Source: Rhodopseudomonas palustris (GTDB lineage: Bacteria; Pseudomonadota; Alphaproteobacteria; Rhizobiales; Xanthobacteraceae). Taken from it: a stretch of DNA of 64,000 nt. The stretch is from positions 24,786 to 88,785 of the forward strand of contig NZ_QKQS01000010.1 of NCBI RefSeq assembly GCF_003226555.1, in the 5' to 3' direction. Numbering within the stretch: position 1 is the first letter of the stretch; each line of letters begins with the position of its first letter. A program made the position numbers and the translations under genes. The notes beneath the pieces are model-generated. The model had not been told where the DNA came from and searched no databases. It saw nothing but the letters and a program-made list of their open reading frames with translations. Below, in pieces: positions 9,279 to 18,533 of this stretch.

Positions 9279-10715
9279 TCCGCGTCCATCGGAACGGCGC
9301 GCGGCCGCAAGAACACCGAGGGCCGGCTCGAGCGCCAAGCTCGCATTCGACCTGACGACCGATCGCGCATCGCGCTTGGCGCAAGCCAGAGCCGCGAAAA
9401 TGAAGAACGGCAACCCAAGGTCGGTCAGAGCACCAGCCAGCACCTGCGTCACAAGCATCGCCGCACAGGTGACCTTGGCTGCCTTTCTATATCCATCGTC
9501 CTTCGCATCCACGCCGTTTTCGTCTCGCTCCAGAAAGACCGAGAGTAAAAACCCGACGAACAGGACGCTTCCGACAATCCCCAGGCTGGCAAGCACCGCG
9601 ATCGGGAAACTCGATGCACGCATACTGCCATTCCCAACGCCAAATCCGAACGTATCAAAGAAATTCTGAAGCCCTTGTCTGTTCCAAAGGGATCTCTCGA
9701 TGCCCGAAGAACTCGACAGTTTGTTCAGAACCAGCTCGTTCAGAATCTCCGCCACATAGCTCGACGCACGTTCGTCGGCGAGAATTCCCAGAACAATGAA
9801 AGCAACGACAAACGGCGCGCCAGCCAATAGAACCATCGATTCAATTCGCAAGGCGCCAGAGATCGACGCCGAGACGATCTGGAAATAAAAGATGCCCAAC
9901 ACCACGGCGAGCCCGACATAGGCCGTCGACGATTTCGAAAGAAGCGCCGCGCCGAGGGACAGAACAGCGAGCACGAGCGACAATCGTCGGTAGACTCCGC
10001 AGAGCCATAGCTGAAATGTGAATGCGAAGAACGCGATCGTCATCGACCCAAATGCGGACGCTTCGGTAAACGATCCGACTACCCGCTTCGAACCGGCAAG
10101 CTCCACCTCCGTCAGAAGACCATAGGATGCATTCCGGATGAACGACAGAATCTCGGTGGTATTCGAGTAATAGGTGACGAGATCGACGACCGCGAAGGCC
10201 AGATTGGCGGTGACGCACAATATCGCGGCACTCCCCAACTGACTTCTTCCCTCATAGGACGCCGCGTACGCCCAGATCAGAACAAAGCAGACCAGATCTC
10301 CGACAAGATACACGGATTGCGTGAAGTTCGAGGTCGCCGGCTGTAGAACCACCATGTAGCCAGTCGTTCGCACGGGATAGACGAACGTGTCCCCGGCAAA
10401 CAGCCTGGGCATGAAATAGGCAGAGACCAGGCAGTCCACGACGATCAAGGCGAGCCAGAATCCGGGCGTTCCTATCGCCAGAGCATCGGACACTCTTCCC
10501 CGGCATCCCGGCTCAGCCAGAATCCGGATCGTCAGAAACCCCAACAACAAATGTGATGGGGTTACGTTGGTGCCGCCCAGGCTTGGCAGCGTGAAGGCCG
10601 CGGCCGCTCCAAGCAAGATCGAGCATACGAACGCATGAATGATGAACGACACGGGCCGGAAGAGGCAGATCACGCCGAGAGCAAGCGTGATCAGTCCGAT
10701 GACTTCGATCGTCAT
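9273..10715 (-). CDS. Polytopic membrane protein, Wzy/O-antigen polymerase-like
   Basis: 480 aa with 10-12 hydrophobic helices and a large central periplasmic loop. The segment VVGSFTEASAFGSMTIAF is of the kind seen in O-antigen ligase/polymerase proteins near their catalytic loop, and the hydrophobic layout fits the family. Sequence signatures in this family are weak, so the call rests on topology and context (flippase, glycosyltransferases and chain-length kinase in the same locus). It would polymerise lipid-linked repeat units at the periplasmic face. The gene is alone on its strand and diverges from the glycosyltransferase at 11207. Confidence 0.72.
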   Translation of the reverse strand: MTIEVIGLITLALGVICLFRPVSFIIHAFVCSILLGAAAAFTLPSLGGTNVTPSHLLLGFLTIRILAEPGCRGRVSDALAIGTPGFWLALIVVDCLVSAYFMPRLFAGDTFVYPVRTTGYMVVLQPATSNFTQSVYLVGDLVCFVLIWAYAASYEGRSQLGSAAILCVTANLAFAVVDLVTYYSNTTEILSFIRNASYGLLTEVELAGSKRVVGSFTEASAFGSMTIAFFAFTFQLWLCGVYRRLSLVLAVLSLGAALLSKSSTAYVGLAVVLGIFYFQIVSASISGALRIESMVLLAGAPFVVAFIVLGILADERASSYVAEILNELVLNKLSSSSGIERSLWNRQGLQNFFDTFGFGVGNGSMRASSFPIAVLASLGIVGSVLFVGFLLSVFLERDENGVDAKDDGYRKAAKVTCAAMLVTQVLAGALTDLGLPFFIFAALACAKRDARSVVRSNASLALEPALGVLAAARRSDGRGL

Positions 10716-11206
10716 GGTGGTGCCCGGCGCCCTTCTGTCACTGTCGGCGGCCGGAGCTCGTTCACGCCTCAGGCCGCACCAAAGTTTCTCGCTTTGCTCA
10801 AATCTGTCAACGCCTCACTCTAAGCGGCAATATCCGTCAGGCCACTGAGCGGCGCGTCCCTCCCCTCTGATCGGATCGCCCCGACCGTCCAAACGCGGCA
10901 TTCGACCACGTACGCAAATGGCGCTGTCCCAGCTACGCTAACAAGACAGGCTGCAGGTCGCTCCGACCAGGAGCCTTGTCGGGCGCCAAAATGGACGCAC
11001 GCCTACCAATTCAAGCCCCCCACGCCAGACCGCTGATCGACACCGCTACGCCTGAGTCATTAAGAATGCTCATGAATTTACCATTGTCCCAAACAAACAA
11101 GCACCGGCGATCTCAATCCCCCTACAGTTGTCTTGACACTATCAGGCGTCGTCGGCAGATCGATAGTTGGCCCAGGACGCAAGAGGCGCTCTGGAGATCG
11201 CATTAG
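10716..11206. promoter_or_regulatory. Divergent intergenic region, no gene seen
   Basis: 491 bp between the Wzy-like gene and the GT4 gene. Short frames on either strand have no family resemblance and biased arginine/proline composition. Promoters for both flanking genes are expected here but I could not pick confident boxes. Confidence 0.45.
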
Positions 11207-12343
11207 GTGAACCCATTGCTCTTTCGTCGACTGACGATCAACGGGAAGTTCCTGACAGCGCGACCTACAGGCGTCCACAGGGTCGCGGATCAACTCATTC
11301 GCCAGATCGTTCTGAACCACGACATCCTGGACGGAGTATTTCGCTCCTCACCTGCGATTGTCGCCCCCAGATCCGCATCAGAAGGGACCCACGGCGTTCA
11401 GGTTGAGCGCTACGGCCGCCTACGCGGGCAACTGTGGGAGCAAATGGACCTCCCCCGCGCCGCACGCTCGGATCTGCTTCTCAACCTGTGCAATCTTGGG
11501 CCGGTCGGACTCCGCAATGCGATCACCATGATCCATGATGCGCAAGTCTTTATCACGCCGCAATCCTACTCGGTCGCTTTCCGGACGTGGTATAAGACCA
11601 TCCTGCCGCTCATCGGCCGGAGGCATCGTCGCATTCTGACAGTGTCCCACTTCTCCGCCGAGCAATTGGTGCGAGCCGGCGTCACAGACGCGGAGCGCAT
11701 CTCGGTGATCCATAACGGCGTCGATCACGTCCTGCAGTATCCACGCGCACCCGAGATCATCAATCGCCTCTCGCTTGAACGTCGGCGCTTTGTTGTCGCG
11801 CTGTCTTCCACCCAGGCGCACAAGAATATTAAGGTCCTGCTGGATGCTTTCTCCAGCCCGGAGCTTTGTGACATCAAGCTCGTCCTGTTTGGCGGACACG
11901 ATCGTCGCGACTTTGAACGTCTGTACTCACATGTTCCCGCCAATGTCGTGTTCGCAGGACCGGTGACGGACGGTGAGCTACGGTCCCTCTACGAAGCGGC
12001 ATTATGCGTGGGGTTTCCATCCACGACAGAGGGCTTTGGCCTTCCGCCCTTGGAGGGAATGGCTTTGGGCTGTCCGGCCGTCGTAGCACCCTGCGGTGCA
12101 CTTCCCGAGGTCGCCGGGCAAGGCGCGCTGTACGCGGCAGCAGGCAACCCTAGGGAGTGGGGCGAAGCGATCAAATCACTTGCGGCCTCACCGCCATTTT
12201 GGCTGGAACGTTCGGTGGAAGCGGCGGCGCAGGCAGCGAATTTTACTTGGCGGAAAGCCGGCGCGGATCTCTGCGACGTCATTCGGCTCGTTGCTGACGA
12301 CAGACAGCGAATGCCGGGTTGGAGGGCGAATGGGAGCGACTAG
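11207..12343 (+). CDS. GT4-family glycosyltransferase
   Basis: 378 aa, GTG start. The GT-B fold signature is visible: an N-terminal domain, then the nucleotide-sugar domain with VALSSTQAHKNIKVLLDAF near residue 197 and the acidic donor-site stretch FPSTTEGFGLPPLEGMALGCPAVV near 269-292 (EGFGLPPLE is the E-x7-E motif). Such enzymes use NDP-sugars with retention and build the lipid-linked repeat unit on the cytoplasmic side. It overlaps the following glycosyltransferase by 14 bp, so the two are co-translated. The start codon is uncertain because no strong Shine-Dalgarno precedes the GTG. Confidence 0.9.
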   Translation: MNPLLFRRLTINGKFLTARPTGVHRVADQLIRQIVLNHDILDGVFRSSPAIVAPRSASEGTHGVQVERYGRLRGQLWEQMDLPRAARSDLLLNLCNLGPVGLRNAITMIHDAQVFITPQSYSVAFRTWYKTILPLIGRRHRRILTVSHFSAEQLVRAGVTDAERISVIHNGVDHVLQYPRAPEIINRLSLERRRFVVALSSTQAHKNIKVLLDAFSSPELCDIKLVLFGGHDRRDFERLYSHVPANVVFAGPVTDGELRSLYEAALCVGFPSTTEGFGLPPLEGMALGCPAVVAPCGALPEVAGQGALYAAAGNPREWGEAIKSLAASPPFWLERSVEAAAQAANFTWRKAGADLCDVIRLVADDRQRMPGWRANGSD

Positions 12344-13220
12344 GATCGCGGTGGTCGTCGCCAGCACCGGCCGTCCTGAGGAGCTAGGCCGCTGGAAAGA
12401 GCACATTCTACGACAGACGCTCCAGCCAACTCGGTTCGTATTTACGGTCGTGAAGCCATCGGACCTTCCACACTCGATCTCGATGCCCCCCTGCGCGGAG
12501 GTTGTCTACTGCAATCCGGGACTTCCCGTGCAGCGCAATGCTGCGCTGGAGTTGCTTCTGGACTCGACCGACGTCATCGCGTTCTTCGACGATGATTATG
12601 TGCCATCGGCCTACTGCCTCCAGGGGATTGAAGACTTCTTTCGGCGACATCCCGCAGTGGTTGCCGTGAATGGGCTGTTGCTGGCCGATGGAATCAACAC
12701 CGCGGGAATTCCCTACGAAGAAGCCATCTCGCTTGTCGACGCCCACGACAAGAACGGCAGGCCGGACGCAAGAGTGATCTGTTCGCTCGATGGGCTGTAC
12801 GGCTGCAACATGGTGTATCGGAGCGCTGCCATCGGGGCCGAGCGTTTCGACGAGAACCTGCCGCTGTACGCCTGGCAAGAGGACATCGACTTCGCTGCAC
12901 GCGTCGGCCGCCAAGGAGCCCTCGCACTGACCACCGCGTTCGCCGGAGTTCACCAGGGCGTCAAAGCCGCACGTCTTGCGGGCGTGAGACTGGGCTATTC
13001 CCAGATCGTCAACCCCGTGTATCTCATGCGGAAAGGGACTTTGTCCGTCAAAGCCGGCATTCAACTGATCGCGCGCAATCTGGTGATGAACCATGCCCGT
13101 GCCTTCAAGCCCGAACCGTGGATCGATCGTCGGGGACGCTGCAAGGGGAACTGGATCGGACTTCTCGACCTGCTGATCGGACGCGATCACCCGAAGAGAA
13201 TCCTGTCCATTCGCCAGTGA
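12330..13220 (+). CDS. GT2-family glycosyltransferase
   Basis: 296 aa from the ATG at 12330, which follows GGAGGG by 3-4 nt inside the end of the previous gene; in-frame starts further upstream overlap that gene too far. It has a GT-A fold: RIAVVVASTGRPEELGRW at the N-terminus, a DxD-type metal site in AFFDDDYVPS near residue 90, and the acceptor-side motif AWQEDIDFAARV near 180. The C-terminal part is amphipathic. It is the second transferase of the 11207-13220 pair and would add one sugar to the repeat unit. Donor unknown. Confidence 0.88.
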   Translation: MGATRIAVVVASTGRPEELGRWKEHILRQTLQPTRFVFTVVKPSDLPHSISMPPCAEVVYCNPGLPVQRNAALELLLDSTDVIAFFDDDYVPSAYCLQGIEDFFRRHPAVVAVNGLLLADGINTAGIPYEEAISLVDAHDKNGRPDARVICSLDGLYGCNMVYRSAAIGAERFDENLPLYAWQEDIDFAARVGRQGALALTTAFAGVHQGVKAARLAGVRLGYSQIVNPVYLMRKGTLSVKAGIQLIARNLVMNHARAFKPEPWIDRRGRCKGNWIGLLDLLIGRDHPKRILSIRQ

Positions 13221-13326
13221 ATTCCGACGTATTGCTATTTCACCATAGACATCCGCATCGCGAAAGCTGTGGCGACGAGCACCAAACGAGATCTGATCGG
13301 ACCGAACCTCGACAATGGCGATCGAT

Positions 13327-14832
13327 CTAGCGCCTGATGAACGATCGGATGAACGATCGAACGAGATTCAGGATTTTTGCTTCGGCGCCTGCTGGGCGTC
13401 CTGCGAGAAGCCAAAGTGTCAAGACCGCAACGGTATAGACGGCCCCGGCCAACAGAACCGCCCCCACGAGGTTCGTGGCCATCAGAATGATTTTAGGCTC
13501 GTGCTCCAGGTCTCGGAGGAGTGGATGAACGGCCGCCGTCATCAACGCCCCAGCCACGATTGTACGCCAATGCTCCGCAACCTGCTTCCAAGCAGCCCAG
13601 CCGATGGTTTGTTGCGCCGCCCGCATTGAAACCGCTGCCACGAATACCGCGGTCAGCATTCTCATCGCAACCGCCCCTTCCATCCCGAACAGCCAGATCG
13701 CGACGAGCAGAATTGGCATCTTGAACAGCAATTCCGATAGTGCGATCGGAAACAGCGCGTGTGTCCGGTTCAGCGACATCAGTAGCGGCGATAGCGGCGC
13801 CACGAACAGTGATGGAATGATCGACAACGCCATGAACGACACGATCGACGAAATCACGCCCCACTTCTCGCCCAAAACCAATCGGATCAGCGGGTCCGCA
13901 GCCAGGGCGAGCCCGATCAGGACGGGAAGACCAACGCAGACAATCATCGCCGCGCTCGCGCGATACGCATCTTTCAATCGCACCGGATTGTCACGGATCA
14001 ATGAAAACGCCACGGTGAGCGGGTTGAGAAGCTGGACAACGATCACCTGGGTCGGCAACGACGCCAAGTTTGATGCCATGGAAAAGCGGCCGAGATCCTG
14101 ACGGCTCGCCATCCGCCCCAGAATCAACTGATCAATCTGCCAGTTCATGGCCCCGACCAGCTGATTGATCGTGGACCACCGCACAAACGCGGAAAACTCG
14201 TTCCATTCCGCCAGCGACAAGCGCGGCCTATATCTGAACGCAATATGGCTGGCGACAGCTATTGTCAGCGGCGTCGCAATCGTCCCGACTGCGATCGCCC
14301 AATACGACCCCGTGCACCATGCGATCACGACCGACAACACGAGCGACATCAGCTTGCCCGCCGCCTCCAGAAAGACGACCGGACGATAGTCCATACGACG
14401 GGTACACTCAGTGATCCGCGGGCTTCCCAGGCTCCGGACCGCAGGAGCCGTACCAAGCGCAGCAATCAACCCTATGAGTCGTTCATCCTTATACAACTCG
14501 GCAATCGGCCACGACAAAGCCGTCACAATCGCCATCAAGGCGCAAGACCTCAACAATCCCACGGTGAAAGCGGTGTCGTAATGTCGCTTGGTGGGATCTC
14601 TCACTCTGATGAGAGCCACGCCGATGGGAATCTCCATGACCGCTTCGACAATGACGATCACGGACATCGCGATGGCTACGACCCCGAAGTCGGTGGGCGT
14701 CAGAAGCCGGCCCAGTAGACTCAACGTGATCAGATCGATGCACCTGGTGATCAGACGCGAAGCCACCAGCAGACCGGCGCTCGCAGCGGCTCTCGTACCG
14801 ACCGGCGCCTCTGAATGAACTTCAGCTCCCAT
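13327..14832 (-). CDS. Wzx-like polysaccharide flippase (MOP superfamily)
   Basis: 501 aa when started at the ATG at 14832; an ATG six codons upstream is an alternative. About 12-14 hydrophobic helices run through the protein. The N-terminus SRLITRCIDLITLSLLGRLLTPTDFGVVAIA and the repeat-like GRMASRQDLGRFSMASNLASL are characteristic of the lipopolysaccharide/oligosaccharide flippase (RfbX-type) family. It would move the lipid-linked repeat unit across the inner membrane for Wzy polymerisation. Its stop is 106 bp from the convergent GT2 stop. The C-terminal RSFIRSFIRR is a short basic duplication. Confidence 0.88.
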   Translation of the reverse strand: MGAEVHSEAPVGTRAAASAGLLVASRLITRCIDLITLSLLGRLLTPTDFGVVAIAMSVIVIVEAVMEIPIGVALIRVRDPTKRHYDTAFTVGLLRSCALMAIVTALSWPIAELYKDERLIGLIAALGTAPAVRSLGSPRITECTRRMDYRPVVFLEAAGKLMSLVLSVVIAWCTGSYWAIAVGTIATPLTIAVASHIAFRYRPRLSLAEWNEFSAFVRWSTINQLVGAMNWQIDQLILGRMASRQDLGRFSMASNLASLPTQVIVVQLLNPLTVAFSLIRDNPVRLKDAYRASAAMIVCVGLPVLIGLALAADPLIRLVLGEKWGVISSIVSFMALSIIPSLFVAPLSPLLMSLNRTHALFPIALSELLFKMPILLVAIWLFGMEGAVAMRMLTAVFVAAVSMRAAQQTIGWAAWKQVAEHWRTIVAGALMTAAVHPLLRDLEHEPKIILMATNLVGAVLLAGAVYTVAVLTLWLLAGRPAGAEAKILNLVRSFIRSFIRR

Positions 14833-14972
14833 CACCCACCAGACATCCAACCCGAAACGCCACGCCGGTAGAGGCGCAGGTCATCATCGCTCTGCGAGAC
14901 GCGATTGCCCGGTCGTCCTGCCTCACCCGAGTGAGCCGCGGAACGGCCCGATGCGTCTGCCGGCAATCGACC

Positions 14973-16115
14973 TCACGATATCAATTCTCCTACTGGATGA
15001 TCGCTGTGTGTCCGCCCAGCCAAGATCGGCTTGACCGCTCGGCTCAGAGGCCGCTCGACCACTGCCCAGCCCACGACCCCGCTCGCAACAACCAGAACAG
15101 TCAAGATCACCACATTGAGGTCGAATGGCAAAGTTCCGAAGCCAAGATGAGACATCACGGTGCCCCACATCGGCAGCGCGAAAACCTGAAACAAATAGAT
15201 TGAATAAGATGCACCGCCGAGCACCGCTGCCAATCGCCGCCACCGCCCCTGCCCCAGATCGAAGACCGTCGCGGCAATGACGATCCCCGCAGCCGGGATT
15301 CCCCAGAGCGCAAACCGGCCAGCCCCCTCTTCGTCCGGCGTCCAATAGACGGTCGCCGACAGCACCGCAAGCGACGCCGTCGCGACCGCCCATGCGGCCG
15401 GGACGGAAAGTTTGCCTCCCGTGAGCCGCCAATAGGCGATCCCACCACCGAGCAGAAATTCCAGCAGCAGCCAACTCGTCACGAACTTAGCCGAAGGGGC
15501 CTCCGGAGCCAGAGCGACTCCCAACCCGACCAGAACAGTGAACGACGCGAGCAACAATCGTAGCGCCAGCGGACGCGGCAACACTATCGACAAGCCGAAC
15601 GCGAAATAGAAGAACATCTCGTAGTTCAGCGTCCACCCCACCCCAATGACCGGCGACACCCCCCGTCCGGGTGCGGGAATCGGCAGGAACATGTAGGACC
15701 CGACGATCCACCCCGGATCGAGTGCCGCATAATGCGTTGTGAACATCCCCGGCGCGAGGATCATGACCGATACGGCAGCAGTCGTGAGCAACCAGTACAA
15801 CGGCACTATTCTGGCAACCCGTTTTCTGAAGAAGCGCGACACTGCCCCAGGACGGTTGAAATCATCCCAGTGCACGTAAAGCATCACGAAGCTTGAGATC
15901 ACGAAGAATAAGTCCACTCCCGCGTCGCCCACCCTGCATTGACCTGCGCCGCCGGAAAACAAAACTGAACCACCCCTTCCCTCCGGAAACACATAGCCGA
16001 TCCGCGTCGTTGCATGCGTAAACACCACGGCAATCGCTGCGAGCGCGCGAAGCAGTTGGATAGCGTCGATACGCCCTCTGTTGACTTTTAGATCAACAAC
16101 GCTCGGCAGCACTCG
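14973..16115 (-). CDS. Acyltransferase 3 family membrane protein
   Basis: 380 aa from the ATG at 16115 (an upstream ATG at 16190 would add 25 residues). It begins RIDAIQLLRALAAIAVVFTHA, the classic first helix with catalytic His, then GDAGVDLFFVISSFVMLY and FFRKRVARIVPLYWL (arginine motif). WTLNYEMFFYFAFG follows near residue 165 and VVGWAVVERPLSR at the end. It is a second O-acyltransferase for the locus, related in type to the protein at 4248 but not a close copy. Two acyltransferases in one locus suggest two modification sites or two acyl groups. Confidence 0.92.
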   Translation of the reverse strand, partial: RVLPSVVDLKVNRGRIDAIQLLRALAAIAVVFTHATTRIGYVFPEGRGGSVLFSGGAGQCRVGDAGVDLFFVISSFVMLYVHWDDFNRPGAVSRFFRKRVARIVPLYWLLTTAAVSVMILAPGMFTTHYAALDPGWIVGSYMFLPIPAPGRGVSPVIGVGWTLNYEMFFYFAFGLSIVLPRPLALRLLLASFTVLVGLGVALAPEAPSAKFVTSWLLLEFLLGGGIAYWRLTGGKLSVPAAWAVATASLAVLSATVYWTPDEEGAGRFALWGIPAAGIVIAATVFDLGQGRWRRLAAVLGGASYSIYLFQVFALPMWGTVMSHLGFGTLPFDLNVVILTVLVVASGVVGWAVVERPLSRAVKPILAGRTHSDHPVGELIS

Positions 16116-16474
16116 CATCTCCCGAAACACTTTCTCACTATCAACTTGCAATCCGCCCGCGATTTGCGGGACAATGCTGCGTCGCTTCACCGAAGATCCA
16201 TGCTGTCCCTGTTCACCTCATTCCGCAACCAACATCTCATCGACATTCCGCGGGACTCGACTTTGAACGTCATGGCGACCGATACAAACCAAACACCATC
16301 GCGTAGGCACAGCGCATCCCCAATGACGCCCCCTCAAATGGACAACAACCCTACTTGCAGGTGCAGCCGTTTCGCCGTTCACTATCTTTCGTTCGATCGT
16401 TTGCTGATCATCCGTTACTTCGATACTCACAACGGATACAACTCTGACTTGCTGTAACGAATTGAGGTCCTCGA
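16116..16474. promoter_or_regulatory. Divergent intergenic region
   Basis: 359 bp between the acyltransferase and the aminotransferase genes. The last 90 bp before 16475 are AT-rich, and GAGGTCCTCGA sits just upstream of the aminotransferase ATG as a plausible ribosome site. I see no supported gene. Confidence 0.45.
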
Positions 16475-17620
16475 ATGCCGCGCGTTGGATTCTCGGAGTG
16501 GTTCGCATTGACGAAGGTCGTCGCTCGCGGTCAGCTGTTACGCTACCGTGGCGGCGAGCAAGGTTACACAACGCAGTTCGAGCAGAACCTCGAGAAGCAG
16601 ATGGGCGTGAAGCACGCGTTGACCGTGAACAGCGGAACGAGCGCCCTGATCTCCGCGTTGGCCGCAGCCGGCATCGGTCCCGGCGACGAGGTACTTGTTC
16701 CCGCCTACACCTGGGTCGCGACGGCTATTGCACCACTCATGGTCGGCGCCATCCCTATCGTCGTCGACGTCAACGAGAGCCTGACGATCGACCCCGAGGA
16801 CATCAAGCGCAAGATCACCCCTTACACTAAAGCGATCATGCCAGTTCACATGCTCAATCTGGTGTGTGACATGGACGCAATCGTGTCGATCGCTCGCGAG
16901 CACAGGCTCAAGATCATTGAAGACGCCTGTCAGGCGGTTGGGCTGATGTACAAGGGCCGCCGTGTCGGCACAATCGGGGACGCCGGCGCATATAGCTTCA
17001 ATCAGTTCAAGAACCTCAATTCTGGCGAGGGAGGAGCGGTGCTTACCAATGATGACCGCCTCTTCACCCGCGCCCGCATGTTCCACGATGCGGGAAGCTA
17101 TACTCGCGAGTACTCGTACGAATCCAACGAGGCCCCCTTCATCGGAATGAACTTCAAGGTATCGGAGCTGACAGGGGCCGTCCTTCATGCCCAACTGCCT
17201 AAGCTCGACCCATTGATTTCGCGCTTGCGGTCCCGCTACCCCATCATGGTGAAGCACTTATCTCAGACCGATAAGCTCAAGATTTCACCGCACAACGACC
17301 CCGATAACGCCGCCGGGCTCACCGTGATCCTCAATACCGCCGAAGATGCCAAGCGGTTCGCGAAAAACCGGGGTGTCGACCGGCTGATCGACACCGGCCG
17401 CCACGTCTACACCAACTGGCGCCCAATCATGACCCAGCGCACCTTCGATGACCGGATGAATCCGTGGAAGTGGGCAAAACGGGACATCCGCTACTCGGAA
17501 GACATGTGCAGCCGGACGCTCGACATCCTGTCTCGCACCTGCCGCGTCTCTCTTGGTCCGCAGTACCCAATTCCGTTCATGGAATTGCGCGGACGATCTC
17601 TCCTCAAGGCCGCGTCCTAG
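16475..17620 (+). CDS. DegT/DnrJ/EryC1/StrS-family PLP aminotransferase
   Basis: 381 aa, the usual family length. It shows the N-terminal cofactor-phosphate motif TVNSGTSALISALAA near residue 50, the PAYTWVATAIAPL stretch, IIEDACQAVG near 145 (Asp contacts the pyridine N), and the Schiff-base Lys in SFNQFKNLNSGEGGA near 172. These enzymes transaminate nucleotide-activated keto-sugars to amino-sugars, so the polysaccharide or its PKS/NRPS-linked product probably contains an amino sugar. The expected EGGGAV-like end of the active loop is present as GEGGAVL. The gene begins a plus-strand run of three EPS genes. Confidence 0.92.
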   Translation: MPRVGFSEWFALTKVVARGQLLRYRGGEQGYTTQFEQNLEKQMGVKHALTVNSGTSALISALAAAGIGPGDEVLVPAYTWVATAIAPLMVGAIPIVVDVNESLTIDPEDIKRKITPYTKAIMPVHMLNLVCDMDAIVSIAREHRLKIIEDACQAVGLMYKGRRVGTIGDAGAYSFNQFKNLNSGEGGAVLTNDDRLFTRARMFHDAGSYTREYSYESNEAPFIGMNFKVSELTGAVLHAQLPKLDPLISRLRSRYPIMVKHLSQTDKLKISPHNDPDNAAGLTVILNTAEDAKRFAKNRGVDRLIDTGRHVYTNWRPIMTQRTFDDRMNPWKWAKRDIRYSEDMCSRTLDILSRTCRVSLGPQYPIPFMELRGRSLLKAAS

Positions 17621-17698
17621 AAAGACACTTGAAGAGAGCTCTTGAGGTTCAGCTTTTCTCCGGTCGCGCTATCCGCTCTCGAATTGAAGCCAAAGGCA

Positions 17699-18505
17699 AT
17701 GAACCCATCGGTCAAAATCGTCGTCTTGAGCCTGCCGACTGCCGAAGCGCGCAGGAGCCAGATGACCGCCATGCTGAGCAAGGCGTTGCGGGGCTGGCAG
17801 TACTTCGATGCCCACACTTCATTGAAGTGCCCCAACTTGCATTACGACAGCACCGAACTGCGACGACACTTCGGACGCCATCTTTCGCCTCCCGAACTTG
17901 CCGTCTGCTCGAGCCACGCCGCAATCCTCGGCGAATTCATCGACCGCAACCAGGCCGACTACATCCTGGTGCTCGAGGACGATGTAATCTTTGATACCGA
18001 CTTTCCGCTCGATCAGTTTTGCGCCTTCTGCGCCGACAACGGGCTCGAGTACGTTCGCCTATTCGGAAAACACTACGCCAAGGCCGTTCGTCTCGGCTTC
18101 TTCTACGACAGATCTATCGTGCGGTTCACCACCAGCCCCGCTGGCGCCCAAGCCTATCTAATGTCACGCATAGCTGCCCGGCGCTTTCTCGACAGCTATC
18201 GATCCATCCGAGCTACGGTTGATCTGGCTATGGATTCGTTCTGGATCACGCAGCTGCCGATCTATTCGATTTTTCCTTACCCCATCATTGAACGTTTCTC
18301 GCCCACCTCGATTCCGATGCCACCGAACTCAGTCGACGTGCGCGGGTGGGAGAACTTGGCTTGGCAGAGTACTCGGGCGGTCAACAAAGCACGAAAGATT
18401 CTGACGAACGTCAAGCTTCGCAAGCTCGACGAGCGCATGCGTCAGCGCCAATGGGATTTTCGTCAAGTCGGACAAGTCGATTATCTACAACGCCGGGAGC
18501 GTTAG
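17699..18505 (+). CDS. GT25-family glycosyltransferase (LPS-type)
   Basis: 268 aa from the ATG at 17699 (MNPSVKIVVLSLPTAEARR); an upstream ATG at 17642 adds 19 residues with no family resemblance. The GT25 hallmarks are present: the opening LSLPTAEARRSQM, the AVCSSHAAILGEFI stretch, and the metal site LVLEDDVIF near residue 95. The C-terminus SRIAARRFLDSY...VDLAMD matches the family's end. GT25 proteins add galactose or similar sugars to LPS or EPS. It sits between the aminotransferase and a GT4 gene. Confidence 0.9.
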   Translation: MNPSVKIVVLSLPTAEARRSQMTAMLSKALRGWQYFDAHTSLKCPNLHYDSTELRRHFGRHLSPPELAVCSSHAAILGEFIDRNQADYILVLEDDVIFDTDFPLDQFCAFCADNGLEYVRLFGKHYAKAVRLGFFYDRSIVRFTTSPAGAQAYLMSRIAARRFLDSYRSIRATVDLAMDSFWITQLPIYSIFPYPIIERFSPTSIPMPPNSVDVRGWENLAWQSTRAVNKARKILTNVKLRKLDERMRQRQWDFRQVGQVDYLQRRER

Positions 18506-18533
18506 CCCGAACGCCATAGCTGGAGCGTTTCTC